A stretch of DNA of 27,728 nt from JBLRWS01 sp047921075 (GCA_047921075.1 JBLRWS010000034.1:1-27728); one strand, 5' to 3'; numbered from the stretch's first letter, positions 7,544 through 17,064 are shown. Numbers and translations: made by a program. Notes: generated by a model not told the origin, from the letters alone.

Positions 7544-10078
7544 TTATCCATGCGGAACGCTCTCTTTTTGGGAGTGATTGGTTTGTACCCCCACCGATCG
7601 CTTATGCTCGTCCGATACCCCAAAAAACGATGATGGATCGTGCATCGGTTTCTTTTCCAGAACCATATCGAGAAGCGGATCCATGCGCTCCAGGTAATCA
7701 ACCTGAAGATCACCGATGATATCCGCCTCGATTTCATGCACATCTTTTTCGTTCTTTTTGGGCAGAATTACTTTTTTGATGCCGGCCCGCTTTGCGGCCA
7801 GTACTTTTTCCTTGATGCCGCCCACCGGTAATACGAGCCCCCGAAGGGTAATTTCGCCGGTCATGGCCAGAGTTCCTTTTACTTTTCGCTGCGTAAAAAT
7901 CGAGGCTACAGCCGAAAGCAGGGAGATTCCCGCTGAGGGGCCATCTTTGGGTACCGCACCCTGTGGCACGTGAATGTGCAGATCCCAATATTTGAATGCT
8001 TCTTCAGGAATGCCGAGCTCCTCTGCCCGTGCCCGCAGGTAGCTGATGGCGAGCATGGCCGACTCTTTCATGACTTCACCAAGCTGACCGGTAATGTGGA
8101 GTTTTCCGCTTCCTTTCGAGACGCTGGCCTCGATGAAGAGAATATCCCCGCCATATTGGGTCCATGCCAATCCTGTGGCCACTCCGGGTACTGTGGTGCG
8201 TTCGGCTACATCAGAAAAGAATTTCTGTTTGCCCAGCACATCCTCCAGATCGTTTACGCCCACGCTCATTTTCTCGATATCGCCACCGGCTATACGTGCG
8301 GCTACATGGCGGCAGACCGCTGCAATTTGCCGCTCCAGATTTCGCACACCCGACTCGCGCGTGTATTCATCAATAATCCGGTTCAGCACAGCAGCAGAGA
8401 TTTTGATCTGACCTTTTTTAAGCCCGTTCTCTTCAATCTGCTTTGGAATCAGATATTTTCGGGCAATTTCTACCTTCTCTTCCTGTGTGTATCCGCTGAT
8501 GTTGATAATCTCCATTCGGTCGCGCAGCGGTGCGGGAATGGTATCGAGTGAGTTGGCGGTGGCGATGAACATCACACGCGAGAGATCGTACTCCAGCTCA
8601 AGGTAGTTATCGATAAAAGCGTTGTTCTGTTCCGGGTCGAGCACCTCCAACAGGGCAGAGGTTGGGTCACCCCGAAAATCGGAGCCTACCTTATCGATTT
8701 CATCCAGCATCATGACAGGGTTGGCTTTCCCCGATTTCTTCATGGAGCGGAGTATACGTCCCGGCAATGCGCCGATATAGGTGCGCCGATGACCACGGAT
8801 CTCCGCTTCATCATGAATACCGCCTAAGCTGAACCGCTCAAATTCGCGATTCAACGCACGTGCAATCGATTTACCGAGAGATGTTTTACCGACGCCGGGA
8901 GGACCGTAAAAACAGAGAATCGGTGCTTTCATATCTTTTTTCAGTTTCAACACCGCGAGATATTCCACAATGCGTTTTTTTACTTTCTCCAGGCCGTAGT
9001 GGTCTTCATCCAGTACTTTTCGTGCCCGCTTCAGATCCAACTTGTCTTTGGACGTTTCACCCCACGGTAAATCCAAAATCCACTCCACATAGCTGTGAAT
9101 AATGCCGTAGTTGGGAGAGGAGCTGGGCGTCATTTCGAGCCGTTGAAGCTCTTTTTCTGCGGTTTCCCGAGCATCATCCGGTAGCCCTTTTTTGGCCTCC
9201 AGTCGCTCCCGAAGCCGTGCGATATCCTGCTGCTCGCTGTCTTCGCCCAGTGCCTCCTGAATGGCCTTCATCTGTTGGCGCAGGTAGAAATCGCGCTGCT
9301 GATCGTCGATGTCGGTCTTTACTTTCGTGCGAATCTCTTCACTCAAATTCAGAACCTGCAGCTCTTTATTCAGAAATTCCATCACCTTGTTCAGCCGCTT
9401 CGAAAAGATTTTCTCTTCCAGCAGCTCCTGTTTGTTGGTCAGCGATACCTGCAGGTTGGAGGAGATGAAATTGAGCAGAAACGTAGGGCTCGAAATATTG
9501 TTGATAGCGATGGACGCTTCCGAAGGAATATTTGGAGAGAGGTTTACAATTTTGGTGGCCGTCTCTTTTATAGACCGGATAGATGCGTCGAGCTCTACAC
9601 CTTCAAGGTCCATCTGCTGCTGAAAAGCTTTGGCCTGAGCCCGAAAATAGGGCTCTTCCTGGGTAAACTCCTCTACCTCAAAAATACTTTTTCCCTGAAT
9701 GACGATACTCTTGCTGCCGTCGGGCATCTTGATGAGTTTCAGAATCTGTGCTACCGTACCGTAGGAGTACATATCCTCGCGGGTAGGATCTTCTACTTCT
9801 TCATCTTTCTGTGCCACCACACCAATGATTTTGTCGTTCTCGTACGCCTCTTTAACCAACGAGAGCGAGCGGTCACGCCCAACAGTGATGGGAACCACAA
9901 CGCCGGGAAACAACACAGTGTTTTTTAAAGGCAGAACCGGAAGGTGATCGGGAATTTCCGATTCCGAAAGCTTTTTTTCCTCTTCTTCGCTGAGCAGGGG
10001 AATCGCCTGCTCAAAGTCGTCAAATGCTTCGTTTTGATCATCAAATGCGGTTCTTATCCTGAATTTGGGTTCGTACAT
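7544..10078 (-). CDS. lon: ATP-dependent Lon protease
   Basis: Lon is the soluble AAA+ serine protease that removes misfolded and regulatory proteins. The 844 residues comprise a LON substrate-recognition domain (about 45-250), a coiled-coil segment, the AAA+ module with Walker A GPPGVGKT (392-399) and Walker B MMLDEIDK (456-463), and the protease domain with catalytic Ser715 in KDGPSAGI and Lys758 in GGIKEKVLAAK. The N-terminus has about 45 extra residues, rich in Asp and Glu, before LPVLPLKNTVLFPG; Bacteroidota Lon proteins share this layout. The C-terminal tail after about residue 805 is variable and polar. rsgA follows 26 bases downstream. Upstream is a 188-base gap holding a 7-bp inverted repeat that could be an operator; no known heat-shock element (CIRCE, HAIR) was recognised. 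Confidence 0.97.
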   Translation of the reverse strand: MYEPKFRIRTAFDDQNEAFDDFEQAIPLLSEEEEKKLSESEIPDHLPVLPLKNTVLFPGVVVPITVGRDRSLSLVKEAYENDKIIGVVAQKDEEVEDPTREDMYSYGTVAQILKLIKMPDGSKSIVIQGKSIFEVEEFTQEEPYFRAQAKAFQQQMDLEGVELDASIRSIKETATKIVNLSPNIPSEASIAINNISSPTFLLNFISSNLQVSLTNKQELLEEKIFSKRLNKVMEFLNKELQVLNLSEEIRTKVKTDIDDQQRDFYLRQQMKAIQEALGEDSEQQDIARLRERLEAKKGLPDDARETAEKELQRLEMTPSSSPNYGIIHSYVEWILDLPWGETSKDKLDLKRARKVLDEDHYGLEKVKKRIVEYLAVLKLKKDMKAPILCFYGPPGVGKTSLGKSIARALNREFERFSLGGIHDEAEIRGHRRTYIGALPGRILRSMKKSGKANPVMMLDEIDKVGSDFRGDPTSALLEVLDPEQNNAFIDNYLELEYDLSRVMFIATANSLDTIPAPLRDRMEIINISGYTQEEKVEIARKYLIPKQIEENGLKKGQIKISAAVLNRIIDEYTRESGVRNLERQIAAVCRHVAARIAGGDIEKMSVGVNDLEDVLGKQKFFSDVAERTTVPGVATGLAWTQYGGDILFIEASVSKGSGKLHITGQLGEVMKESAMLAISYLRARAEELGIPEEAFKYWDLHIHVPQGAVPKDGPSAGISLLSAVASIFTQRKVKGTLAMTGEITLRGLVLPVGGIKEKVLAAKRAGIKKVILPKKNEKDVHEIEADIIGDLQVDYLERMDPLLDMVLEKKPMHDPSSFFGVSDEHKRSVGVQTNHSQKESVPHG

Positions 10079-10148
10079 GAATGGTTTATTAGTTGAGGCA
10101 GCCCGATAAGCGGTTTATGGAAACTGCCGGATCTATAGTTCTTTGTTT

Positions 10149-10174
10149 GCTCTGTTTCTCTACAAATACAGAGC
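10149..10174 (-). promoter_or_regulatory. Inverted repeat upstream of lon (possible operator)
   Basis: Perfect 7-bp arms GCTCTGT (10149-10155) and ACAGAGC (10168-10174) are separated by 12 bases, 71-96 bases upstream of the lon start. It lies in the only intergenic gap of useful size before lon. It does not match CIRCE or HAIR. It may be a repressor site, an RNA hairpin in the lon leader, or chance. Confidence 0.3.
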
Positions 10175-10216
10175 CAAAACGGGTCTGGATTACATAACGT
10201 CAGGCACACCCGATAT

Positions 10217-10265
10217 GGTTCTGCCAATCTGAACTTTAACAATCAGAACCTGACAGTTGGTCAGG
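10217..10265 (-). other. Two overlapping inverted repeats just after the DUF5723-like gene
   Basis: One 6-bp stem (10249-10254 with 10260-10265, loop of five) begins one base after the stop codon on the minus strand. A second 7-bp stem (10217-10223 with 10244-10250) follows and shares two bases with the first. No T tract follows either, so they are not clear intrinsic terminators; they may stabilise the mRNA 3' end or assist termination. Confidence 0.3.
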
Positions 10266-10266
10266 C

Positions 10267-11787
10267 TCAGGGAATATACACTTTAATTGCTACGGCAGCT
10301 GCTCCCACAGGTTCCAAAGTCGGTTCTCCCGAGTCGGTTCGGAATTGTATCGCGGCACTCAGATCGAAATACCGTGTTTCGATACCACTTCCAAGACTGT
10401 AGTAGCCGGGCAGGTTTGTGGCAAATCGGGTGCCGGCACGCAGTGGCCAAAAAGGCAGGGGGCGAATTTCGGCGCCTACAAACGTTTTAAATTTTGGTGT
10501 GATGAAGGCGTTATCTGTTATGCCAACACGGAAGTCGCCGGTAAGTTTAATTCGGTTTAGCTGAAATAACGCACCCATGTTAAAAGCGGTGGGCAGCAGC
10601 ATTTGATAGTTGCCGCTGGAGGAAGACTGCACGCGCTGCAGCGGATGAGGCCCGGATTGGCTGAGAAAAAAGAGGTCTTCAGCCGGACTCCCACCAAAAA
10701 AGACTGATGAAACCGGAGGCGCAACGGTGGTGATGGTGGTATCGCGTACGATTTCTGTTTGAAACGGATTGTCGTAGAGTTGAATCGCACCCAAATCAGT
10801 TAGGGAAAAGCTCAGTCGCAGCGACCGTTCGGTGGTCTCTTCGCCGGGACGCACGGCCGAAAGATCGCGCCCGAAGGTGGCCAGATAGGTGATACCGATA
10901 TCGAGCCCAGCCCCGATGCCGCTGGGCGTAAACATCTCGTTAAACCCAAACGCTCCGGCTGTAGACATGGCAGGATCTCCGGTGCTCATCATCTGCCGGG
11001 CCGATTCGCTGAAGGCTCCCGAGGCCGAGGTTTCGAACGATTCGGTACGCTGCCATAGTGGATCGCCGGCGGGACGGTCGTACCGGTTTCGATACTCCAT
11101 GTCGAGCATGGGGCCCGACACCACTACTTTTGGAGCGATGCCGATGATAAAATCGGAAAGCTGTGGAAACAGTCCGCTCAAAAACGAAAACGATCGGGCG
11201 TATCCAAAGGAGAGCTCATGAAGGGTTTGGTATCGATGGGTGAGCGACTGGTCAATCCGCTCCAAGCCATCAATCGAGATGGGAGATGCATCATAAAAAC
11301 CGCGCCCGACACGCGACCGGCTGAACGTTCGGGTGCGAAGAGCAAGGGCGTAACTTCGGTTTTCACGAAACCACGACACGCCAAACCAATGAATCTCCGA
11401 TGCGGTAAGAAACTCGGCCGAAAGCCGGTCGGAGTTGTAAAAACGATCCAGAATCTCCCCGCGATCGTCAGCACCAACCATTTGCGTTCCCGGTACAAAC
11501 GGTGTAAAACGATCTTCTAAAAACGTAAGCCGGTCCTGTGGGTCGTTGATTCGAAACGGAGTATCTGTATAACCGCCGGCCTGTAAGATGGAAAATTGAA
11601 TCCGTGCTTCTTTGTCCCGAATACGAATGTTGGCAGGGTTGATGAACAGTGATTCATACCCGGTTACATAGGTGGTACCGCCGCCGCCCAATGCGATATT
11701 CTTTGGGCTATAAAGCGCCTGTGATGAGGCCAGTACCGGCAGTCCAAGAGCCAGCATGCAAAATAGTAAGAGTCGTACAGGCAACAT
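10267..11787 (-). CDS. Predicted outer-membrane beta-barrel protein, DUF5723-like
   Basis: This 506-residue exported protein has a signal peptide (R5, hydrophobic core to about residue 19). Predicted SPI cleavage after ALA-S-S leaves Gln23 as the first mature residue (A20-S21-S22 | Q23-A-L-Y). The mature start, YSPKNIALGGGGTTYVTGYESLFINPANI, contains the NPAN motif seen in FadL/PorV-like and DUF5723 barrels of Bacteroidota. The rest alternates polar and aromatic residues as amphipathic strands (for example IKLTGDFRVGIT, YFDLSAAIQFRT), with no domain of known enzymatic function. Its start lies five bases after the pcrA stop, so the two are cotranscribed, although the functions look unrelated. 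The family label is from memory of the pattern; the function is unknown. Confidence 0.75.
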   Translation of the reverse strand: MLPVRLLLFCMLALGLPVLASSQALYSPKNIALGGGGTTYVTGYESLFINPANIRIRDKEARIQFSILQAGGYTDTPFRINDPQDRLTFLEDRFTPFVPGTQMVGADDRGEILDRFYNSDRLSAEFLTASEIHWFGVSWFRENRSYALALRTRTFSRSRVGRGFYDASPISIDGLERIDQSLTHRYQTLHELSFGYARSFSFLSGLFPQLSDFIIGIAPKVVVSGPMLDMEYRNRYDRPAGDPLWQRTESFETSASGAFSESARQMMSTGDPAMSTAGAFGFNEMFTPSGIGAGLDIGITYLATFGRDLSAVRPGEETTERSLRLSFSLTDLGAIQLYDNPFQTEIVRDTTITTVAPPVSSVFFGGSPAEDLFFLSQSGPHPLQRVQSSSSGNYQMLLPTAFNMGALFQLNRIKLTGDFRVGITDNAFITPKFKTFVGAEIRPLPFWPLRAGTRFATNLPGYYSLGSGIETRYFDLSAAIQFRTDSGEPTLEPVGAAAVAIKVYIP

Positions 11788-11792
11788 ACAGT

Positions 11793-14087
11793 TTAGGAAT
11801 CGTGTAGCAGGCGCAGTTTACTGGCGCGCAGCATTAAGGTTTTTTGTCCTCGGCCTTTAAAAAATACCACCACACGGGTATCACTTCCATCTCCGGTTCG
11901 TTGAATGATTTTTCCCGGCCCAAAGGTAGGGTGCAGAACCTGGGCACCGGTATGGAATGGGTCGTTGTCATATTCGTAGGTGTAACCGCCGGAGGCTGGT
12001 TTTTTTTGGGTCTTGGGCGTTTTCCAATCATATTCAATATGCATTCCGGAGGGGGATTCATTCCCGGAACCGTCGCCCGAAAAACGCTCTCTGTTTTGGG
12101 AAATTGTGCTGCCCGCTTCGGTGCGTACCACACCGGCATCTACCTCTTCCAGAAACCGCGATCGCATCTGACGCTGTTCTTCACCGAATTTGTAGCGCAT
12201 GGTGGCATAGCTGAAAAAGAGTTCTTTTTGCGCCCGGGTAATCGCTACATAAAAAAGGCGCCGTTCTTCTTCGATATTCGCCTCTTCGCCATTTCGCGGA
12301 CCCATCGGGAACAACGCTTCTTCAAGCCCTACGATGAATATGACCGGAAATTCGAGCCCCTTGGAGGCGTGCACGGTCATCATGGTTACAGCCGGCTTCT
12401 CTTCGTCGTATTTGTCGGTGTCTGTGATGAGGCTGATCTCCTGCAGAAACGAGCTCAGCGATGGATTGCCACTCTGCCTCTCGTAGTACGAAATGGCGTT
12501 CTGAAGTTCGATGATGTTGTCGCGGCGGGTAAGTGATTGCGTGCTGTTTTCCTCGATTAGTGCGCGTACATAGCCGCACTGCTCCAGCATTTTTTTGGTT
12601 ATTTCGAGCAGCGATCCGCCCGCTTCGAGCTCAGCGCGAAGAGAATGGATCATCTGCGTAAACTGATGAATACGCGGAATGGCCGGTTTATGTACATTCG
12701 CTTTTTCGGGATCCTGAAGGATGGACCAGAGCGATCGCCCCTCATTGCGTGCCCGGTTCAGCAGTTCGTTCAAGCTTTTTTTGCCGATGCCGCGGCTCGG
12801 CTCGTTGATAATGCGAAGCAGTGCCTGTTCATCATCCGGGTTGATCAACAAGGTAAGATAGGCGAGCACATCTTTGATCTCTTTACGCTGATAGAATGAG
12901 AGGCCGCCCACAAGCTGGTAGGCGATATCATTGCGCCGAAATGCCTCCTCAAAAACCCGGCTTTGATAGTTGGTGCGGTAGAGAATGGCCACATCGTTGT
13001 TGCTGTAGCCTTCGCGCAGCTTCAGGTTCTGGATGTGCTGTGCCACCCGGTTCGCTTCATCCCGCTCATCAAAATTCTCGAGCAGTACAACGGGCCGCCC
13101 CTCGGCATTGTTGGTCCACAGCGTTTTTTCGAGCTGTTTGCTGTTTTTTTTGATGATACTGTCGGCACACTGCAGGATGTATTTGGTGGAGCGATAATTC
13201 TGTTCCAGCGGAACCTCCACCGCGTTTTCATAATCGTTTTTGAAATTGAGGATATTGCTGATGTCGGCGCCGCGGAAAGAGTAAATACTCTGTGCATCAT
13301 CACCCACTACGCAGATATTCTGAAACTTGCTCGCCAGCATTTTGGTCATGGTGTACTGCGCGTGGTTGGTATCCTGGTACTCATCAATTAAAATGTGTCG
13401 GAATCGCGCCTGATATTTCTCCAGCAGGTCGGGATGTTTTTGAAACAGCTCAATCGGTTTAATCAACAGATCGTCAAAATCCATGGCATTTGCCTTGCGC
13501 AGCCGTATATCGTACACCTCATACACCCGCGCGGTAATATCGTCGAGCGTGCTGTTTACGAAACGTGTTTTGTACATTTCGGGGGTAATCAGCTCGTTTT
13601 TGGCATCGCTTATCTTTCGCTGAATGGTGCGCGGTTTAATCTCCCGGTGGTCGTAATTCAGCTCGCCGAGTATCAGCTTGATTGCTGCCTCGGAGTCGGC
13701 TGTATCGTATATGGAGTAACTGGCAGTGAACCCGATTTTTTCGGCCTCAAAGCGTAATATTTTGGAAAAAATAGAGTGGAAGGTACCCATCCATAGTTTG
13801 CCGGCCCGGTCGCCAATGAGCTTGCGGATGCGATCTTTCATCTCGCGCGCTGCTTTGTTGGTAAACGTCAGGGCCAGAATCTCCTCTGGTGCCGCAACGT
13901 GCTGCTGCAACAGATAGGCGATGCGATAGGTGAGTACTCGTGTTTTGCCACTGCCGGCCCCGGCGATGATTAAAAGGGGGCCTGAAGTATGGGTAACCGC
14001 CTTTTTCTGCTGATCATTAAGCTGCTTTAAATAGGATGATACTGACGGCTGTTTGGATGAACCCGACTCGAGACTAAAGGTTTGCAT
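11793..14087 (-). CDS. pcrA: UvrD/PcrA-type ATP-dependent DNA helicase (SF1A)
   Basis: A 3'-to-5' superfamily 1 helicase acting in nucleotide excision repair, mismatch repair and clearing of RNA polymerase or RecA from DNA. All motifs are present in the 764 residues: the Q motif LNDQQKKAV (23-31), motif I AGAGSGKT (42-49), Ia LALTFTNKAA (71-80), II DEYQDTN (235-241), III GDDAQSIYSFRGAD (262-275), IV QNYRST (296-301), V TVHASKGLEFPV and VI EERRLFYVAITRA. The C-terminus (HPTFGPGKIIQRTGDG to the end) matches the Tudor-like RNA polymerase-interacting domain of PcrA/UvrD. Length and domain order fit PcrA better than Rep or RecB. It lies 83 bases downstream of the crtI-like stop and five bases upstream of the DUF5723-like gene. 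Confidence 0.95.
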   Translation of the reverse strand: MQTFSLESGSSKQPSVSSYLKQLNDQQKKAVTHTSGPLLIIAGAGSGKTRVLTYRIAYLLQQHVAAPEEILALTFTNKAAREMKDRIRKLIGDRAGKLWMGTFHSIFSKILRFEAEKIGFTASYSIYDTADSEAAIKLILGELNYDHREIKPRTIQRKISDAKNELITPEMYKTRFVNSTLDDITARVYEVYDIRLRKANAMDFDDLLIKPIELFQKHPDLLEKYQARFRHILIDEYQDTNHAQYTMTKMLASKFQNICVVGDDAQSIYSFRGADISNILNFKNDYENAVEVPLEQNYRSTKYILQCADSIIKKNSKQLEKTLWTNNAEGRPVVLLENFDERDEANRVAQHIQNLKLREGYSNNDVAILYRTNYQSRVFEEAFRRNDIAYQLVGGLSFYQRKEIKDVLAYLTLLINPDDEQALLRIINEPSRGIGKKSLNELLNRARNEGRSLWSILQDPEKANVHKPAIPRIHQFTQMIHSLRAELEAGGSLLEITKKMLEQCGYVRALIEENSTQSLTRRDNIIELQNAISYYERQSGNPSLSSFLQEISLITDTDKYDEEKPAVTMMTVHASKGLEFPVIFIVGLEEALFPMGPRNGEEANIEEERRLFYVAITRAQKELFFSYATMRYKFGEEQRQMRSRFLEEVDAGVVRTEAGSTISQNRERFSGDGSGNESPSGMHIEYDWKTPKTQKKPASGGYTYEYDNDPFHTGAQVLHPTFGPGKIIQRTGDGSDTRVVVFFKGRGQKTLMLRASKLRLLHDS

Positions 14088-14170
14088 GGACGCGGTGCGG
14101 ACTTATGTTCTTGCGAATGGTTAGAACTTGGAAAGGTACGAAAAAAAAATGCCGGAGTCGGGGAAAACCG

Positions 14171-15655
14171 TCACCTTTGACGATCGAACAGGGCGGCAGC
14201 GTTCAGCGCCGATTGCAGCACAAGAGGAATGCCTCCGCCGGGGTGGGTACTCCCGCCAACCAGGTAGAGATTGTCCACATCACGAAGGCGGTTGCGGGGG
14301 CGTAGAAAGGCAGAGAAGATACCGTTGGAGGAAGTGCCATAAATACTGCCACGATTGGAGCGATACCGGTGGTAAAAATCGAGCGGTGTGATGGCGTGGT
14401 AATCCACAATCGACTCTTTGAGCCCGGTCAATCCGGCCGCCTCCAGCCGTGCCACCAGTTTATGAAGCAGTTCGAGAGAAAGGGTGCTCCAGTCATGAGT
14501 GTCGTTCAAATACGGCGTGTTGATCAGCACAAACAGGTTGGAGCCGCCGTCTGGCGCGTGAGAGGCATCGCTTGCCGAGGTATTGGCAACGTAGATGGTA
14601 GGGTCATCGGGTACTCTCTGCTCCCGAAAAATCTGCCGGAATTCGGCTTCGTAATCGTCGCTGAAAAAGAGAGTGTGGTGGCGGAGCAGCTCCCACGAAC
14701 GGTTACAAGCCAGCAGCAGCACAAAACCGGAACAGGAGGGTTCGATCGCGTTCTGTTTTTGTTTTACCGGTGGTGGTACAACGGTATCGGGCAACAGGCG
14801 CGTGATCGTTTCTGTTGCATCAGCATTGGAGATGAACGAATCACCGGAAACTGCTTCGCCGTGTTGCAGCACAGCATGCGTGATGGTTTTGCCGGTATGG
14901 CGCAGCGATTGTACCGGCTCATTGTACCGGATCTCTACCCCCATTTCCAGAGCCAGTGCTTCGAGGCTGCGAGCAATTTGATACAGCCCGCCTTTCGGGT
15001 ACCACGCCCCCATCGTCAGCTCTACGTGAGGAATCACATTCAACGTTGCCGGTGCCTGATAGGGCGAAGAGCCGTTGTAGGTGGTAAATCGCTTGAAAAA
15101 CTTGCGCAGATAGTCGCTTTTAAAATGACGGTCTACCACCGACGATACCGACGAAAAGGCGTTAATGGAGAGCAGATCGCCCCACTGTAGCCCCTTTAGG
15201 TCGTGCAGGTCATACAGTGGATTGTAGAGAAAGGCGTCGGCTGTTTTGTTGTAGAGTGTTTCAGAGTGGGAGAGAAATTCCCGGTAGCGGCCGGCATCTT
15301 CGGGGGCAAAACGGGCAATCTGCTCTTCGTTGCCCTCTACCGATGCCACATTGTCGAACACCGTGCCGTCGCGATAGATATAGCGGCATAGCGGGTTGGG
15401 CTCAAGCAGTGTGAGATAGTCACTCATGTCACGGCCACACTCTTCAAAGATCGACTCGAGAATGAATGGCATGGTAAAAAGGCTCGGGCCGGTATCGAAC
15501 CGGTAACCGTGCATGGTGTGCTGTTGCATCTTGCCGCCGGGCGTGGCATTTGCTTCAAGCAATGTAACGCGATGGCCGCGTGACGCCATCAGACAGGCGG
15601 AGGCGAGTCCGGCGAGTCCGGCACCGATCACAACGGTTTGGCGGGAAGTTGACAA
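14171..15655 (-). CDS. crtI: CrtI-family carotenoid (phytoene-type) desaturase
   Basis: This 494-residue FAD-dependent oxidoreductase belongs to the CrtI/CrtN/CrtD group that desaturates carotenoid precursors. The N-terminal dinucleotide-binding motif VVIGAGLAGLASACLMASRG (8-27), then LLEANATPGGK and FDTGPSLFTMP, are typical. The C-terminal NLYLVGGSTHPGGGIPLVLQSA is the carotenoid desaturase signature. Which step it catalyses (phytoene desaturation or a later CrtD-type 3,4-desaturation) cannot be decided from sequence alone. The start is TTG at 15653-15655, two bases after the rlmD TAG stop; an in-frame TAA at 15662-15664 excludes a longer protein and a later start would destroy the FAD motif. 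Translation is therefore probably coupled to rlmD. No crtB, crtE or other pigment gene is in the window. Confidence 0.9.
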   Translation of the reverse strand: MSTSRQTVVIGAGLAGLASACLMASRGHRVTLLEANATPGGKMQQHTMHGYRFDTGPSLFTMPFILESIFEECGRDMSDYLTLLEPNPLCRYIYRDGTVFDNVASVEGNEEQIARFAPEDAGRYREFLSHSETLYNKTADAFLYNPLYDLHDLKGLQWGDLLSINAFSSVSSVVDRHFKSDYLRKFFKRFTTYNGSSPYQAPATLNVIPHVELTMGAWYPKGGLYQIARSLEALALEMGVEIRYNEPVQSLRHTGKTITHAVLQHGEAVSGDSFISNADATETITRLLPDTVVPPPVKQKQNAIEPSCSGFVLLLACNRSWELLRHHTLFFSDDYEAEFRQIFREQRVPDDPTIYVANTSASDASHAPDGGSNLFVLINTPYLNDTHDWSTLSLELLHKLVARLEAAGLTGLKESIVDYHAITPLDFYHRYRSNRGSIYGTSSNGIFSAFLRPRNRLRDVDNLYLVGGSTHPGGGIPLVLQSALNAAALFDRQR

Positions 15656-15657
15656 AG

Positions 15658-17064
15658 CTATTTACGGGTAAGTTTGGCGACGGCTTCAATGTGGTACGTT
15701 TGCGGAAACATATCTACAGGCTGTACCGTTTGCACGTCGTATACTTCCGAGAGCAGCTGCAGGTCTCGCGCCATCGTAGACGGGTTGCAGCTTACATACA
15801 CCAGCTTTGGTACCGCCAGATCGTTAAGCTGCTGAACTACATCGGGATGCATTCCCGAACGCGGCGGATCGGTTAAAATACAATCGGGGGCGGGATGTTC
15901 ATCCAGAAACGATTGATTGAAAGTCTCTTTCATATCCCCGAGAACAAAGCGGACATTGGGCACACTGTTTTCGTCCGCGTTAAACCGCGCGTTTTCGATC
16001 GCCACATCCACCAGCTCAATGCCAATCACCTCTTTAACATGCTTGCTCAGAAAGAGGCTTAGGGTACCCACACCGCAGTAGAGATCGTAGAGCACATCGC
16101 CGGGCTGCGGATCGCAAAACTGAGCTGCAACGTCGTAGAGGCGTTCTGCCTGCGCCGTATTGGTCTGAAAAAACGCATTGGGATGTATTTTAAAGGAGTA
16201 GGGGCCAATTTGGTCGGTGATAAATCCGGGACCGTGCAGCACCCGTTCGTAGCGGCCCACTGCCGTTGGGTTGGGCTGATCGTTTACATTCTGCACCAAC
16301 GTGGTAATCTGCGGGAACTGTTCCAGTAATCCGTTAGCCATTTCCTGCACCGTGTCACGATCTTCGCGATAGGTCACCAGATTGACCATCAGGTCATCGG
16401 TGTGGTATGCGTTACGGATCATCAAATGGCGCATCATTCCTTCTTTTTTGAAGGTATCAAAGGCGGGGATATCGTGAGTCATGCAATAGGTACGTACCCA
16501 GTCGAGAATCTCGTAGGAGATGGGGTCCTGCAAATGGCACTCATTCAGGTTCAAAATCTTGTCGAAACGCCCCGGAGCGTGCAGCCCGGCTGCAAAACCG
16601 GAATCATCAACATACTCATCGCGCTGAATCTCGTCATCGGTAAGCCACCGGCGGGTGCCAAAGCTGTACTCCATTTTGTTGCGATAGTAAAACGGCTCTT
16701 CGCATCCAATTACCGGCTGCACAAGGGCGGGATCAAGCCGGGCGATACGTTCGATATGATCGCGTACATGCTGCTCCTTTTCGCGTAGCTGAATGGTGTA
16801 GGGGAGATGCTGCCAGGTGCATCCGCCGCAGACAGGAGCGTGGCTGCAGGTTGGCTTTATGCGCTCCGGAGAGGGTTCCAGTACTTCCAGCAGGGTCGCT
16901 TCCCGAAACGATTTTTTCCGCTTGGTGATGCGGGCCCGAACGCGGTCGCCGGGCGCTGTGGCCGGGATGAAAATTGGAATACCGTCAATTTTGGCTACTC
17001 CCTTACCCTTGAAAGCAGTTGACTCGATGATGGCTTCAATCTCGCTTCCTTTTTTTAAACTCAT
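15658..17064 (-). CDS. rlmD: 23S rRNA (uracil-C5)-methyltransferase, RlmD/RumA type
   Basis: This SAM-dependent RNA m5U methyltransferase of the TrmA/RlmD family probably modifies 23S rRNA U1939. The 468 residues begin with a TRAM RNA-binding domain (about 5-62), followed by the iron-sulfur Cys set C73, C79, C82 and C176 (the CGGC motif is visible). The SAM site DLYCGVGT is at 327-334, DPPRSG at 399-404, and the catalytic nucleophile is Cys426 in YVSCNPSTMARDL. All four 4Fe-4S ligands are retained, favouring RlmD/RumA over TrmA. Its ATG overlaps the stop of the upstream cNMP-domain gene by four bases (ATGA), and the crtI-like gene starts two bases after its stop. The exact target uridine is inferred from family. 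Confidence 0.93.
   Translation of the reverse strand: MSLKKGSEIEAIIESTAFKGKGVAKIDGIPIFIPATAPGDRVRARITKRKKSFREATLLEVLEPSPERIKPTCSHAPVCGGCTWQHLPYTIQLREKEQHVRDHIERIARLDPALVQPVIGCEEPFYYRNKMEYSFGTRRWLTDDEIQRDEYVDDSGFAAGLHAPGRFDKILNLNECHLQDPISYEILDWVRTYCMTHDIPAFDTFKKEGMMRHLMIRNAYHTDDLMVNLVTYREDRDTVQEMANGLLEQFPQITTLVQNVNDQPNPTAVGRYERVLHGPGFITDQIGPYSFKIHPNAFFQTNTAQAERLYDVAAQFCDPQPGDVLYDLYCGVGTLSLFLSKHVKEVIGIELVDVAIENARFNADENSVPNVRFVLGDMKETFNQSFLDEHPAPDCILTDPPRSGMHPDVVQQLNDLAVPKLVYVSCNPSTMARDLQLLSEVYDVQTVQPVDMFPQTYHIEAVAKLTRK

Noticed and set aside
14130..14170. Possible terminator after the crtI-like gene
   Set aside because: There is a run of nine T on the minus strand after GC-rich sequence, but the best stem is only about 3 bp, so I do not call it.
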